This document shows, piece by piece, positions 1 through 6,888 of a stretch of DNA of 25,264 nucleotides. The notes beneath the pieces were generated by a model. That model worked only from the letters and a program-made list of their open reading frames with translations, had not been told where the DNA came from and did not search any database. Source of the stretch: Candidatus Galligastranaerophilus intestinigallinarum (lineage in GTDB: Bacteria; Cyanobacteriota; Vampirovibrionia; Gastranaerophilales; Gastranaerophilaceae); assembly GCA_018715855.1 (NCBI GenBank), contig DVKW01000109.1, positions 1-25,264 of the forward strand, in the 5' to 3' direction. The position numbers and the translations under genes are program-made. Within the stretch, counting starts at the first letter, position 1. Each line of letters begins with the position of its first letter.

Positions 1-1
1 C

Positions 2-70
2 TATAAATTAGCCTCAAAGTTCCAACAACTCGGCAATTTAGACTCAAAATCCTTATCTCAAATGTCCTGA
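2..70 (+). CDS. Possible C-terminal end of an unidentified protein (partial)
   Basis: One plus-strand frame is open from the window edge to a TGA at 68-70. It reads as a polar, helix-like tail ending LSQMS (22 residues). The other two plus frames stop at once. This is too short to assign to a family, and its codon use (TTC, CTC) is slightly richer in C than that of the genes further right. It may be the real end of a gene lying to the left, or chance. Confidence 0.3.
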   Translation, partial: YKLASKFQQLGNLDSKSLSQMS

Positions 71-156
71 TAAACTATACTTGGATCCTGACAGGAACTT
101 AATGAGGTTAAATATATTAATGGTAAAATTCGCGCCTTGGAGACTCTGCCGACTGA

Positions 157-179
157 AAAAGTGACTAAATGTCACTTTT
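157..179 (-). terminator. Hairpin with short T run in repeat copy 1
   Basis: A perfect 9-bp stem (AAAAGTGAC with its complement) surrounds a 5-nt loop. On the minus strand it is followed by one more T, giving a run of five, so it could act as a weak intrinsic terminator for transcripts coming from tRNA-Arg. The stem is also flanked by A's on the other side, so it may work in both directions. The same hairpin recurs at 282-304. Confidence 0.5.
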
Positions 180-281
180 GAAGGAGAGGGCAAAAGCGAA
201 GCGATTGCACAAGGGCAGGAACTTAATGAGGTTAAATATATTAATGGTGAAAATTCGCGCCTTGGAGACTCGGCCGACTGA

Positions 282-304
282 AAAAGTGACTAAATGTCAC
301 TTTT
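282..304 (-). terminator. Hairpin with short T run in repeat copy 2
   Basis: This is the same stem and loop as at 157-179, in the second 125-bp unit. It is the first such hairpin met by a transcript leaving tRNA-Arg on the minus strand, about 75 bp past the tRNA end, so it is the likelier functional terminator of the pair. Confidence 0.5.
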
Positions 305-380
305 GAAGGAGAGGGCAAAAGCGAAGCGTTTGCATCCCGACAGGAACTTAATGAGGTTAAATATATTAATGGTGAAAATT

Positions 381-454
381 CGCGCCTGGAGGGATTCGAA
401 CCCCCGACCTTTTGGTTCGTAGCCAAACACTCTATCCAACTGAGCTACAGGCGC
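381..454 (-). tRNA. tRNA-Arg (ACG)
   Basis: The minus strand folds as a full cloverleaf. The acceptor is GCGCCTG pairing with CAGGCGC, with discriminator G at 381. The D arm contains AGCTCAGTTGG, the anticodon arm is TTTGG-CTACGAA-CCAAA giving anticodon ACG (read as ICG), and the T loop is GGTTCGAATCC. The 3' CCA is not encoded (AATT follows), so it must be added by nucleotidyltransferase. No convincing promoter is seen directly upstream, because that flank is occupied by the 111-bp repeats carrying copies of the first 19 nt of this same tRNA. Confidence 0.97.
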
Positions 455-676
455 AAATATTAAATTTTCAAATTTCCCATGTCAGTTGGATAGAGCTTGA
501 TTTTTCCTATTGTTTGAATTTTGTTTTCAACAAAATATCAAACGGCCAACTGAGCAAGAGAGCGCAAATATTAAATTTTCAAATTTCCCATGTCAGTTAT
601 TATAGAGTTGAATTTTTCCTATTGTTTGAATTTTGTTTTCAACAAAATATCAAACGGCCAACTGAGCTACAGGCGC
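436..676. repeat. ~111-bp tandem repeat upstream of tRNA-Arg, with tRNA 5' fragments
   Basis: The segment following the tRNA 5' end (GCGCAAATATTAAATTTTCA at 451) recurs at 562, and the block CCAACTGAG...GCGC (the first ~19 nt of tRNA-Arg, minus strand) recurs at 546-565 (altered) and 658-676 (exact). The period is 110-112 bp. Each unit contains an imperfect hairpin (512-543 and 624-655: GTTTGA + ATTTTGTT, 3-nt loop, one bulge). Unit one also has a 14-bp inverted copy of the tRNA D arm at 482-495 facing 430-443. In unit two this inverted copy is degraded. No protein is supported here. Confidence 0.85.
658..676 (-). pseudogene. 5' fragment of tRNA-Arg
   Basis: Nineteen bases identical to the first 19 nt of the intact tRNA-Arg (acceptor 5' strand through the GTTGG of the D loop), then unrelated sequence. 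It lacks the anticodon and T arms, so it cannot be a working tRNA. A more degraded copy lies at 546-565. The remaining 677-758 to the TPR gene is AT-rich with nothing else recognisable. Confidence 0.75.
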
Positions 677-758
677 ATAAAAATATTTAATTTTCAAACA
701 TTTTGCCAAATGCGACAAAACAACATAACTATTCTACCCAAAAAAGCTAAATAATCAA

Positions 759-2444
759 CTAAAACCTTTTGTTATTTTTAATTATTGTTTCACTGCCTCT
801 TACAATAGAATTCCAAAATTCAGATTCATGGATATTTCCCGATTTTTCAGCGATATCTGCAGCAAACTTTTTGTAGTTCAAGTCGTTTGGTTCAATTTCA
901 ACAGCTTCTTTAATATACAACATGGCATCATTATAAAAACCAAGGCCAAAGTTGCTAACAGCTGCTTGAAAATAATATTTTGCAGGCTGCGGGTTTAGTT
1001 CAAGCGCCGTTGTAATTAAGCTAAGCGCTTTTTTGTATTCTTCTTTTTTATTTAAAATTAAACCTTTAAAATAATAGCTTTCGGCATTGTTTTTATCTAA
1101 TTCAATTAATTTATCCAAAGAATTAATTGCGCTATCATATTCTTTTTTTCTGTAAAAAATTCTTGCTTTTGAATTTAAAAAGCTTGCAATTTCACCGTAA
1201 GAAGAATATTTTTCAATCAATTCTTCCGCTTTTTCATACATTTCATTATCAATCAATAAATCAACATATTCTGAAACCGTATGAATGGAATCGGGGTAAT
1301 GTTCAAGGTGTTTTTCATAAAATTCCATTGCTTTTTTATCAAGTTTTAAATCTTTATAAATTGAACCCAAAGTATCAAGAAGTGTTAAATCATCTCTAAC
1401 TTTCGGGTTTTCATTATATATTTTTTCAAGTTTTTCTTTTGCAGATACAATTTCCCCCTTTTTATATTCAACAACTGCTCTTAAAATTTCTGCCTGAACC
1501 TTAAAGTTAGACATAGGGTCAATTAAAGTTAAATTAAAAAGTGCGTTATCATAATCTTTTTGTTTTTCAAAAACCCAAGCCAGCAAAAGATACCTTTTAT
1601 CAATTGCGCTTTTTGGTTCGTTTTGTTGAATGCAAAGCGTGATAGATTTTTTTAATGTAGCAATCGCTTCATCAAACCAGTTTACATCCATATAAGCTTT
1701 TGCAAGCTCCAAATAAAATTCTTGAAAAATTCCTTTGCTTAATTTAATTGCAAGGTGGAAATTATCAATTGCTGCAAAAAAATCCTTCCTTTTAACCTGC
1801 ATTAAAGCCTTATAATAATAGCTCATAGGGTCTTTTTTAATTTTTAAAATTTCATCCATTAATTTTTCGGAATTTTTATAATCGCCTTCGTTAAAATAAA
1901 TTAAAGCAAGGTCAAATTTTGCTTCACAAAATGTGGGCGACAATTCAACCACTTTTTTTAAAATTTCTTTTTTGTTTTTATCATCTAAAAGTGAAATTAT
2001 ATATAAAATATCAGGATCGCCTTTTAATTCATCATCAAGCCCTTCATATATTTTTAAAATTTCATTTGCCCTTCCCAATTTTAAAAGCACGCTGAAATAT
2101 TTAACAAAATCTAATGGTTTCTTTGAATGTTCGCAAATTTTTTGAATTAAATTAAGGGCTTTATTATATTCTTTTAAAAGAAAATGAATTTCATAGAGCT
2201 TGTTTTGGCTATGTTCGTGGTTTTTATCAATCTCTAAAACCTTTTCATATTGTTCACTTGCTCTTTCATAATTTTTCAATAAAAAATGCAAATCTGCGAT
2301 AGATGAAATAACTTCTACTGTTGTTTTCTCATCCACATCATCACTTAAAACTTTGTATAAAACCTCAATTGCTTCCTTATAGAGCTTTTGGTTTTTTAGT
2401 TCAAAAGATTGTTTAATATATTTTATGTAATCATTATTTTCCAT
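759..2444 (-). CDS. Long TPR-repeat protein, probably cytoplasmic
   Basis: The 561 residues are nearly all tetratricopeptide-type helical pairs, with recurring W/Y-x2-L-G/A-x2-Y and A-x3-Y-x2-A-L spacing from about residue 12 to 540 (for example YKEAIEVLYKVL, YERASEQYEKVLEID, KKAMEFYEKHLEHYPDS, YYFKGLILNKKEEYKKAL). I estimate at least ten units. There is no signal peptide, membrane helix or catalytic domain, so the likely role is a protein-protein scaffold with unknown partners. The ATG at 2444 is the first Met. It has no Shine-Dalgarno and sits about 7 nt after a near-consensus -10, which suggests a leaderless mRNA. The gene is divergent from the membrane-protein gene at 2548. No terminator is visible after the TAG at 759. 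Confidence 0.85.
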   Translation of the reverse strand: MENNDYIKYIKQSFELKNQKLYKEAIEVLYKVLSDDVDEKTTVEVISSIADLHFLLKNYERASEQYEKVLEIDKNHEHSQNKLYEIHFLLKEYNKALNLIQKICEHSKKPLDFVKYFSVLLKLGRANEILKIYEGLDDELKGDPDILYIISLLDDKNKKEILKKVVELSPTFCEAKFDLALIYFNEGDYKNSEKLMDEILKIKKDPMSYYYKALMQVKRKDFFAAIDNFHLAIKLSKGIFQEFYLELAKAYMDVNWFDEAIATLKKSITLCIQQNEPKSAIDKRYLLLAWVFEKQKDYDNALFNLTLIDPMSNFKVQAEILRAVVEYKKGEIVSAKEKLEKIYNENPKVRDDLTLLDTLGSIYKDLKLDKKAMEFYEKHLEHYPDSIHTVSEYVDLLIDNEMYEKAEELIEKYSSYGEIASFLNSKARIFYRKKEYDSAINSLDKLIELDKNNAESYYFKGLILNKKEEYKKALSLITTALELNPQPAKYYFQAAVSNFGLGFYNDAMLYIKEAVEIEPNDLNYKKFAADIAEKSGNIHESEFWNSIVRGSETIIKNNKRF

Positions 2445-2450
2445 AAGTAA

Positions 2451-2479
2451 ATTATATAATTTTTTAAAACATTTGTAAA
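2451..2479 (-). promoter_or_regulatory. Sigma70-type promoter of the TPR gene
   Basis: On the minus strand, TTTACA (2474-2479) is followed by a 17-bp spacer and a perfect TATAAT (2451-2456). The expected start of transcription falls at or within a base or two of the A of the ATG at 2444, leaving no room for a leader. Confidence 0.75.
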
Positions 2480-2492
2480 AAAGTTAATATTC

Positions 2493-2521
2493 TTGCAAAA
2501 AAAGAAGCAAAATATTAATAT
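2493..2521 (+). promoter_or_regulatory. Sigma70-type promoter of the gene at 2548
   Basis: TTGCAA (2493-2498), a 17-bp spacer and TAATAT (2516-2521) predict a start near 2528. This is about 10 nt before the AAAGGA ribosome binding site of the 2548 gene. It lies back to back with the TPR promoter, 14 bp apart at the -35 boxes. Confidence 0.65.
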
Positions 2522-2547
2522 ATTTTTAACAATAAAAGGATTTAAAA

Positions 2548-3441
2548 ATGACCGAAAACGAAAAAGCACGCATACAAAGAGAAGTCAGCCTGCAAAATTT
2601 AAAAGGCAAACCAAAATTATCAAAAAAAACAGCAAACAGCTTTAATTTAGCAGCTTTTGCTTTCCCTGTAATATATAATTTTGTTTACAAAAGAAAAAAG
2701 CTTGCAATCACATTTTTAATTTTAACTTGGATACCCCACTTTATTAATCACTTTGTATCATCAGGGTTTTATTTAACACTTGTTATTACAATTTCAATAT
2801 TAACTTTATTATTAGCCTTTATTTCAGGCTTAACAGGCAATAAAGACGCCTACAATGCAAGAAATTATGACGATGAAATTGACTTTTTAAAAAGCCAAAA
2901 ATGCTGGCTGCCTTTTTCAATTGCAGCAATTGTTGTTCACATTTTAATATTTCCAATGCAAATTACAGGCCATACAAATACAATTCAAATGTTAAAATTA
3001 GCGGAAGCTAAGGAAACTTTAAAACAAGCCGTGGTAAATGGCGCTAATGATGGCAATTTGCTTGGTGTAAATACTGTTGAAAATGATATTCCCGCTTATT
3101 TTGCAAAATATTTAAAAAAAGGCAACTTTAACGGCACAGATACAATAACAATGCCAAACGGAACAACCTTTAAAATAGAAGGCTATTTATACGAATGCGG
3201 CTCTAAAAAACAAAATACATATTATGAACAAAAAACTTCTTGCGCAACCGTTACGATTGATTTAAACGGCAACAAAGGCCCAAATGAAGCAACTTCAATG
3301 GATGAACTTGAAAAAATCAGAAGCCTTGTAAATCGTTCAACAAAATTAAAAGATATATACACTCTCTACGTTTATAACGATGACCTTGCCGCAAAAGCAG
3401 GAACTGTTGAGCAATTTGCGCTTGAAAGATTTGAAAAATAG
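2548..3441 (+). CDS. Membrane protein with C-terminal soluble domain; function unknown
   Basis: 297 residues. A charged N-terminus (1-30) precedes hydrophobic stretches at about 33-46, 52-70, 73-97 and 121-140. The piece between them (GNKDAYNARNYDDEIDFLKS) resembles the small DUF2628-type membrane proteins that carry a G-N-x-x-A-W/Y-N-x-R motif. That resemblance is by eye only. Residues 150-297 form a polar domain with two Cys about 16 apart (CGSKKQNTYYEQKTSC), possibly a disulfide, and a helix near 149-165 reminiscent of the junction in pilin-like proteins. A good AAAGGA site lies 8 nt before the ATG. It appears to be a single-gene unit. Confidence 0.8.
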   Translation: MTENEKARIQREVSLQNLKGKPKLSKKTANSFNLAAFAFPVIYNFVYKRKKLAITFLILTWIPHFINHFVSSGFYLTLVITISILTLLLAFISGLTGNKDAYNARNYDDEIDFLKSQKCWLPFSIAAIVVHILIFPMQITGHTNTIQMLKLAEAKETLKQAVVNGANDGNLLGVNTVENDIPAYFAKYLKKGNFNGTDTITMPNGTTFKIEGYLYECGSKKQNTYYEQKTSCATVTIDLNGNKGPNEATSMDELEKIRSLVNRSTKLKDIYTLYVYNDDLAAKAGTVEQFALERFEK

Positions 3442-3456
3442 CAAATGAACTTTTTC

Positions 3457-3485
3457 ATGACAACAGAATTTTTTTATATTATTAT
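3457..3485 (+). promoter_or_regulatory. Promoter of tRNA-Thr (and probably the kinase)
   Basis: ATGACA (3457-3462), a 17-bp spacer and TATTAT (3480-3485) place the start about 13 nt before tRNA-Thr. No other promoter or terminator is visible between the tRNA and the kinase ATG, so both are probably read from here. Confidence 0.65.
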
Positions 3486-3504
3486 GTAGTAAAGATGGTT
3501 ATTT

Positions 3505-3577
3505 GCCGATGTAGCTCAGTTGGTAGAGCAATCGATTCGTAATCGATAGGTCGTGCGTTCAAGTCGCATCATCGGCA
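3505..3577 (+). tRNA. tRNA-Thr (CGT)
   Basis: Full cloverleaf. The acceptor is GCCGATG with CATCGGC and discriminator A. The D arm is AGCTCAGTTGGTAGAGC, and the anticodon arm is ATCGA-TTCGTAA-TCGAT with anticodon CGT. The T stem GTGCG/CGCAT has one wobble pair. CCA is not encoded. The 3' end is only 19 bp before the ATG of the histidine kinase gene. Confidence 0.97.
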
Positions 3578-3596
3578 AATTAAAGAATTTAGAATA

Positions 3597-5405
3597 ATGA
3601 AAAAAAAGTTTGAATTCAGTTTATCAACACAAAATAAACTAATAATTACGGGGTTAGTTGTTTCTACTGCAATTATTATGGCAGTTTCATATTTTGCAAT
3701 CGATAAAATAAGAGAAAAACTTTATGAAAACTATGCAAATTCAGGCCAGCTTTTAGGCAGAACAATTGCCATTCAAAGCTATGAATTAATGAAAAAATCT
3801 GATGTTCAATCTAAGAAAAATTTGTTCAGACAACACGCCAAGCTTGTTTTAGAGGGCAATTCGGATATTTCTTTTGTAACCCATAAAGATGCAAACAACA
3901 AAATAATATATTCAACAACGGAAGAATACCCAAAAAGAGAAAAAGACACCAAAACCACTCTAACAACGCCTGTTTTAAATGAAAAAGGAAACGTTGTGGG
4001 GTATGTTGAAATTGGGCTTAATGCAAACCTTGCAAAATCTATTTCAAATACAACAAAAAATTCAATGCTTGTTGTGTTTGCCATGATGTGGCTTATTTAT
4101 ACAATAGTAATTGTTCTAAACACCATTTTAATAAGGCGGGAATTAGCCATTTTGAGATTAGGGGTTAAAGAAATTTCAAGCGGAAATTTTGGAACAATTT
4201 TAGAAAACGAACAAACAACAGGTGAAATTAAAGAATTATTCACGGCCTTTAACGATATGAGCCAAAGGCTTCATTTATATGAAGAACAAAACATAGACCA
4301 ATTAACATTTGAGAGAAACAAATTTGAATCTGTTTTAATGGGCATTGCAAACGGGGTTGTCGTGTGCGATAAATTCGATAAAGTTGTTCTTGTAAACCCA
4401 TCTGCTCAAAAGCTTTTAAATAAAACCATTTTAAATTCTTCAATTTTAGATTTTGTTGATTCTAAGGGAATAAAATGCTTTAAAACAGGCATTGAAAAAT
4501 TTAAACAAACCCCGATAGATGAAGCGGAAAATAAGCCCCAATCTTTCACAATAACAATAGAAAAAAAAGTTATAAAAGCCATTGTTTCATCTATGTATTC
4601 AAATGTACATGATTATTTAGGCTATATCATAATCTTAATCGACATTACAAAAGATGCTGAAATTGACAAATTAAAAAGCGATTTTATATCAAATGTTTCC
4701 CACGAATTAAGAACGCCTGTTACAATTTTAAGAAGTTATGCAGATACTCTTTATAACTATGGCGAAGATTTCAGTTTTAAAGAACAAAAAGAATTTATCG
4801 GAATTATAAACGATGAAATTATTCACCTAAATAGAATGGTAAATGACATTCTTGATTTTTCAAAAATAGAAGCTGACACAAAACTTGAAAAACAATATCT
4901 GGATATTTCATCTACAATTGAAAAAACCCTTGTGGGGCTTAAAGTTTTAGCAGATGAAAAGAAAATGAAAATTTTTCTTACAAAACAAGACGAGCTCCCT
5001 TTAATTTTATACAACGAAGAAACAATTGAAAGAGTTATAAACAACCTCGTTACAAACGCAATTAAATATTCGCCCGAAAAATCAAAAATAGAAATAACCG
5101 TTGGGCTTACTGCAGACCATAATTATGTAAAAGTCAGCGTAAAAGACCATGGAATAGGAATTGCGCCTGAACTTTTGGATAGAATTTTTGACCGCTTTTA
5201 TAGAGTTGAAAACACAACCCACACAATAAAAGGAACGGGTTTAGGGCTTCATTTGGTTAAAACCGCAATAGAAAAACAGCACAACGGAAAAGTTTTTGTG
5301 GAATCAGAACCGAATAAAGGTTCAACTTTCAGCTTTATTTTGCCTTTACAAGAAGATTTTATTCCTGAAAATAAAAAAGCAGACTATAAGCCGGATTCTG
5401 TTTAA
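3597..5405 (+). CDS. Membrane sensor histidine kinase (HAMP-PAS-HisKA-HATPase)
   Basis: 602 residues laid out like WalK/PhoR-type kinases. TM1 is at about 14-33, followed by an extracytoplasmic sensor domain, TM2 at about 155-179, a HAMP region at 178-230 and a PAS domain at about 240-350. The HisKA box FISNVSHELRTPV carries phospho-acceptor His369. The ATPase domain shows an N box (INNLVTNAIK, Asn487), G1 (DHGIGI, 517-522), an F box (FDRFYRVE) and G2 (GTGLGL, 546-551), so all catalytic motifs are intact. It autophosphorylates and passes phosphate to a response regulator, but no regulator gene is adjacent, so it is an orphan here. The start has only a weak AAAGAA site and follows tRNA-Thr by 19 bp. 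The last codons (ADYKPDSV) and stop lie over the 3' end of rnpB on the other strand. Confidence 0.95.
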   Translation: MKKKFEFSLSTQNKLIITGLVVSTAIIMAVSYFAIDKIREKLYENYANSGQLLGRTIAIQSYELMKKSDVQSKKNLFRQHAKLVLEGNSDISFVTHKDANNKIIYSTTEEYPKREKDTKTTLTTPVLNEKGNVVGYVEIGLNANLAKSISNTTKNSMLVVFAMMWLIYTIVIVLNTILIRRELAILRLGVKEISSGNFGTILENEQTTGEIKELFTAFNDMSQRLHLYEEQNIDQLTFERNKFESVLMGIANGVVVCDKFDKVVLVNPSAQKLLNKTILNSSILDFVDSKGIKCFKTGIEKFKQTPIDEAENKPQSFTITIEKKVIKAIVSSMYSNVHDYLGYIIILIDITKDAEIDKLKSDFISNVSHELRTPVTILRSYADTLYNYGEDFSFKEQKEFIGIINDEIIHLNRMVNDILDFSKIEADTKLEKQYLDISSTIEKTLVGLKVLADEKKMKIFLTKQDELPLILYNEETIERVINNLVTNAIKYSPEKSKIEITVGLTADHNYVKVSVKDHGIGIAPELLDRIFDRFYRVENTTHTIKGTGLGLHLVKTAIEKQHNGKVFVESEPNKGSTFSFILPLQEDFIPENKKADYKPDSV

Positions 5406-5705
5406 GGTAATCATCTGTCTAATGCGTTTTTTCCTGCAATCTTTAAATAAAAGCGAAAAGTACAATTCTTCTTGCAGATTCAAACTTGCACCCGATTGGG
5501 GTTTACCATGACCTTGGTTTTCACAAACCAAGCGGTGGGCTTTTACCCCGCCGTTGCACCTGTACAAAATTAATTTTGTAGTCTACTTTTCTGTGGCACT
5601 TTCCTCACGCTCGCGCGCACTTGGCTTTCCCAAGCAATCTTGTACTTTGGGTGTCCGGACTTTCCTCATTGCATAAAAAATGCAACGCAATTACCCGTCT
5701 GCTTT
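5373..5705 (-). ncRNA. rnpB: RNase P RNA (bacterial type A)
   Basis: Read on the minus strand, it contains the signature blocks of RNase P RNA, the ribozyme that trims tRNA 5' ends: GAGGAAAGTCCGGAC near the 5' end, GAGGAAAGTGCCACAGAAA in the middle, GGTAAACCCC, AGACAGATGATTACC and the terminal ACAGAATCCGGCTTA. P1 closes as a perfect 9-bp helix, AAAGCAGAC (5705-5697) with GTCTGCTTT (5384-5376). The 3' strand of P1 runs into six T's, so P1 may double as the terminator. Length is about 330 nt. The 3' 33 bp overlap the end of the kinase gene on the opposite strand. Confidence 0.96.
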
Positions 5706-5712
5706 AAAATAA

Positions 5713-5741
5713 ACTATATTTTAAATAACAAATTAATGCAA
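5713..5741 (-). promoter_or_regulatory. Promoter of rnpB
   Basis: On the minus strand, TTGCAT (5736-5741), a 17-bp spacer and TATAGT (5713-5718) predict a start at about 5706, matching the first base of the P1 helix. The -35 box begins directly after the stop codon of the 5743-6765 gene. Confidence 0.75.
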
Positions 5742-5742
5742 T

Positions 5743-6765
5743 CTATTTATTTTTTAATTTAAAAATACAAGCTGCCGTTTCTTTGTATGGAACAATTCCT
5801 TTTTTTCTTAATTTAAATTCAGAAACATTTTCAAAACCTGCATTTAAAATGTCAGTTTTCATTCTTTGCTGCTTGCCTCTTGGAATGCCCAATGCTGCAG
5901 AATATCTTGGGTTTACAAGTTTATTTTCAACAGAGCCGACAACCACATAAACATCTTTATTTTTGCCTTTGTTTTCATCCGCTATTTTTTTGAATAAATT
6001 AACATATTCATCAGGGTTAATTTCTGCAAGATAAGCGGCAGAATTTGCAACAACATAAACTTCTTGTTCGGCTCCTTCCGTTGAAGTTAAATAATCTCTC
6101 ATATCACCTGTTTCAAAAGCTATTTCAGGAAGGCCTTCTTGGTTTATTTCATACCAATTAAGCCCGTTACCAATGGTTTTACCGACAACAGGGTCATTTT
6201 CCATATAAACTAAAAACGGGTATTTTTTTGCAAGCTGAATGAAATTATCCGGCCTTGTTGTTTTTTTCAAATGTCTGTTCCAGCCGCTTCCTGATATGGG
6301 GCTTTTTCCAAGCTCTTTTTCATAATCCGAAGCATATTTTTTTTCAATATCGGAGCATACAATTTTGCCTGTTTTTGCTAATTCAACCAATGGCTTTTGC
6401 AAGTCTACTCCTTTTATTTTAACGTTTTCTTTTGCTTTATCTCCCATTGCTTCTTTTAAAGTGATTGCATAAGCAAAGGCTTCAGAACCATCTGAAGAAC
6501 CTAAAACATTAATTTGCGTTTTTTTATTCGGGTCTAAAAGTTTAGAAACTGCAAGTTCGCTTGGCAATTCTCTAAAAATTCTTGTAGAACTTGATTTTAA
6601 GGTGGAAAAATTCGGATGTGTCATTGTATAAATTGCATAAGCTCTTTCTGTTTCGGGTTTTGCATCTGCAAAAATACTTGTAAAAGTCGGTTGATTTTTT
6701 GTTTTCGGTTTGCAATTAAAATTGTTGTTTAAATTGTTGTTAAAGCTTATCGGTGATACTCTCAT
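5743..6765 (-). CDS. CheR-like methyltransferase-fold protein with lineage-type N-terminus
   Basis: 340 residues. Residues 1-35 are a polar, Asn-rich, probably disordered leader (SPISFNNNLNN, then PTFTSIFADA). From about 84 on, a Rossmann-type layout resembles CheR/MCP methyltransferases: NVLGSSDGSEAFAYAITL sits where CheR has its G-x-S-x-G-E-E-x-Y-S SAM loop, KGVDLQKPLVELAKTGK sits at the T-D-I-D acidic strand, FETGDMRDYL at the next strand and VYVVANSAAYL at motif IV. The match is by motif order, so methyl transfer and substrate are unproven. No chemotaxis genes are nearby. AAGGAT lies 9 nt before the ATG. The gene is single, with rnpB following on the same strand from its own promoter. Confidence 0.8.
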   Translation of the reverse strand: MRVSPISFNNNLNNNFNCKPKTKNQPTFTSIFADAKPETERAYAIYTMTHPNFSTLKSSSTRIFRELPSELAVSKLLDPNKKTQINVLGSSDGSEAFAYAITLKEAMGDKAKENVKIKGVDLQKPLVELAKTGKIVCSDIEKKYASDYEKELGKSPISGSGWNRHLKKTTRPDNFIQLAKKYPFLVYMENDPVVGKTIGNGLNWYEINQEGLPEIAFETGDMRDYLTSTEGAEQEVYVVANSAAYLAEINPDEYVNLFKKIADENKGKNKDVYVVVGSVENKLVNPRYSAALGIPRGKQQRMKTDILNAGFENVSEFKLRKKGIVPYKETAACIFKLKNK

Positions 6766-6855
6766 AATCGTTAATCCTTAAAAAATAGTGTGCGCAAAAT
6801 GTATAAAACACAAAAATAAAATATTTTGCAAAAAAAATGTTAAGTTATAAGAAAG

Positions 6856-6888
6856 AATAAGCCTTATTTTTACAAAAGGCTTATTTTT
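6856..6888 (+). terminator. Terminator-like hairpin before the NfnA-like operon
   Basis: AATAAGCCTT (6856-6865) pairs perfectly with AAGGCTTATT (6876-6885) around a 10-nt loop, followed by T's to 6888 on the plus strand only. No plus-strand gene lies immediately upstream, since the neighbour on the left is divergent. It is therefore either a leader attenuator, a 5' stabilising hairpin or the end of a short unseen transcript. A possible promoter (TTTACA 6869-6874, 18-bp spacer, TAAGAT 6893-6898) overlaps it. Confidence 0.55.

Larger units (their letters stand above)
92..380. repeat. 124/125-bp tandem repeat downstream of tRNA-Arg, 2.3 copies
   Basis: Units start at 92, 216 and 341, each with CAGGAACTTAATGAGGTTAA followed by ATATATTAATGGT. 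Units one and two are almost identical (124 and 125 bp). The third runs directly into the intact tRNA-Arg. At 131-155 and 256-280 the units contain a worn version of the tRNA 3' end (CGCGCCTTGGAGAC then CGAC), lined up with the real tRNA 3' end at 380-405. Each full unit also holds a 9-bp hairpin (157-179 and 282-304) and a second weak dyad of the GCAAA/TTTGC type. No coding potential is credible. The array looks like repeated duplication of the tRNA 3' end plus its flank, or two insertions of a short tRNA-end-associated element. Confidence 0.85.

Noticed and set aside
92..380. CRISPR array
   Set aside because: The whole 124-bp unit is repeated, with no variable spacers and no cas genes.
241..426. 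61-codon minus-strand frame opening MATNQKVGGSNPSR
   Set aside because: It starts inside tRNA-Arg and runs through the repeats. This opening is the well-known false protein made by translating a tRNA gene.
381..676. Integrated genomic island at tRNA-Arg
   Set aside because: There is no integrase or cargo gene between the tRNA fragments, only ~111-125 bp repeat units.
412..690. 92-codon plus-strand frame
   Set aside because: It reads across the tRNA and the 111-bp repeats, repeats its own sequence for that reason, and has no ribosome site.
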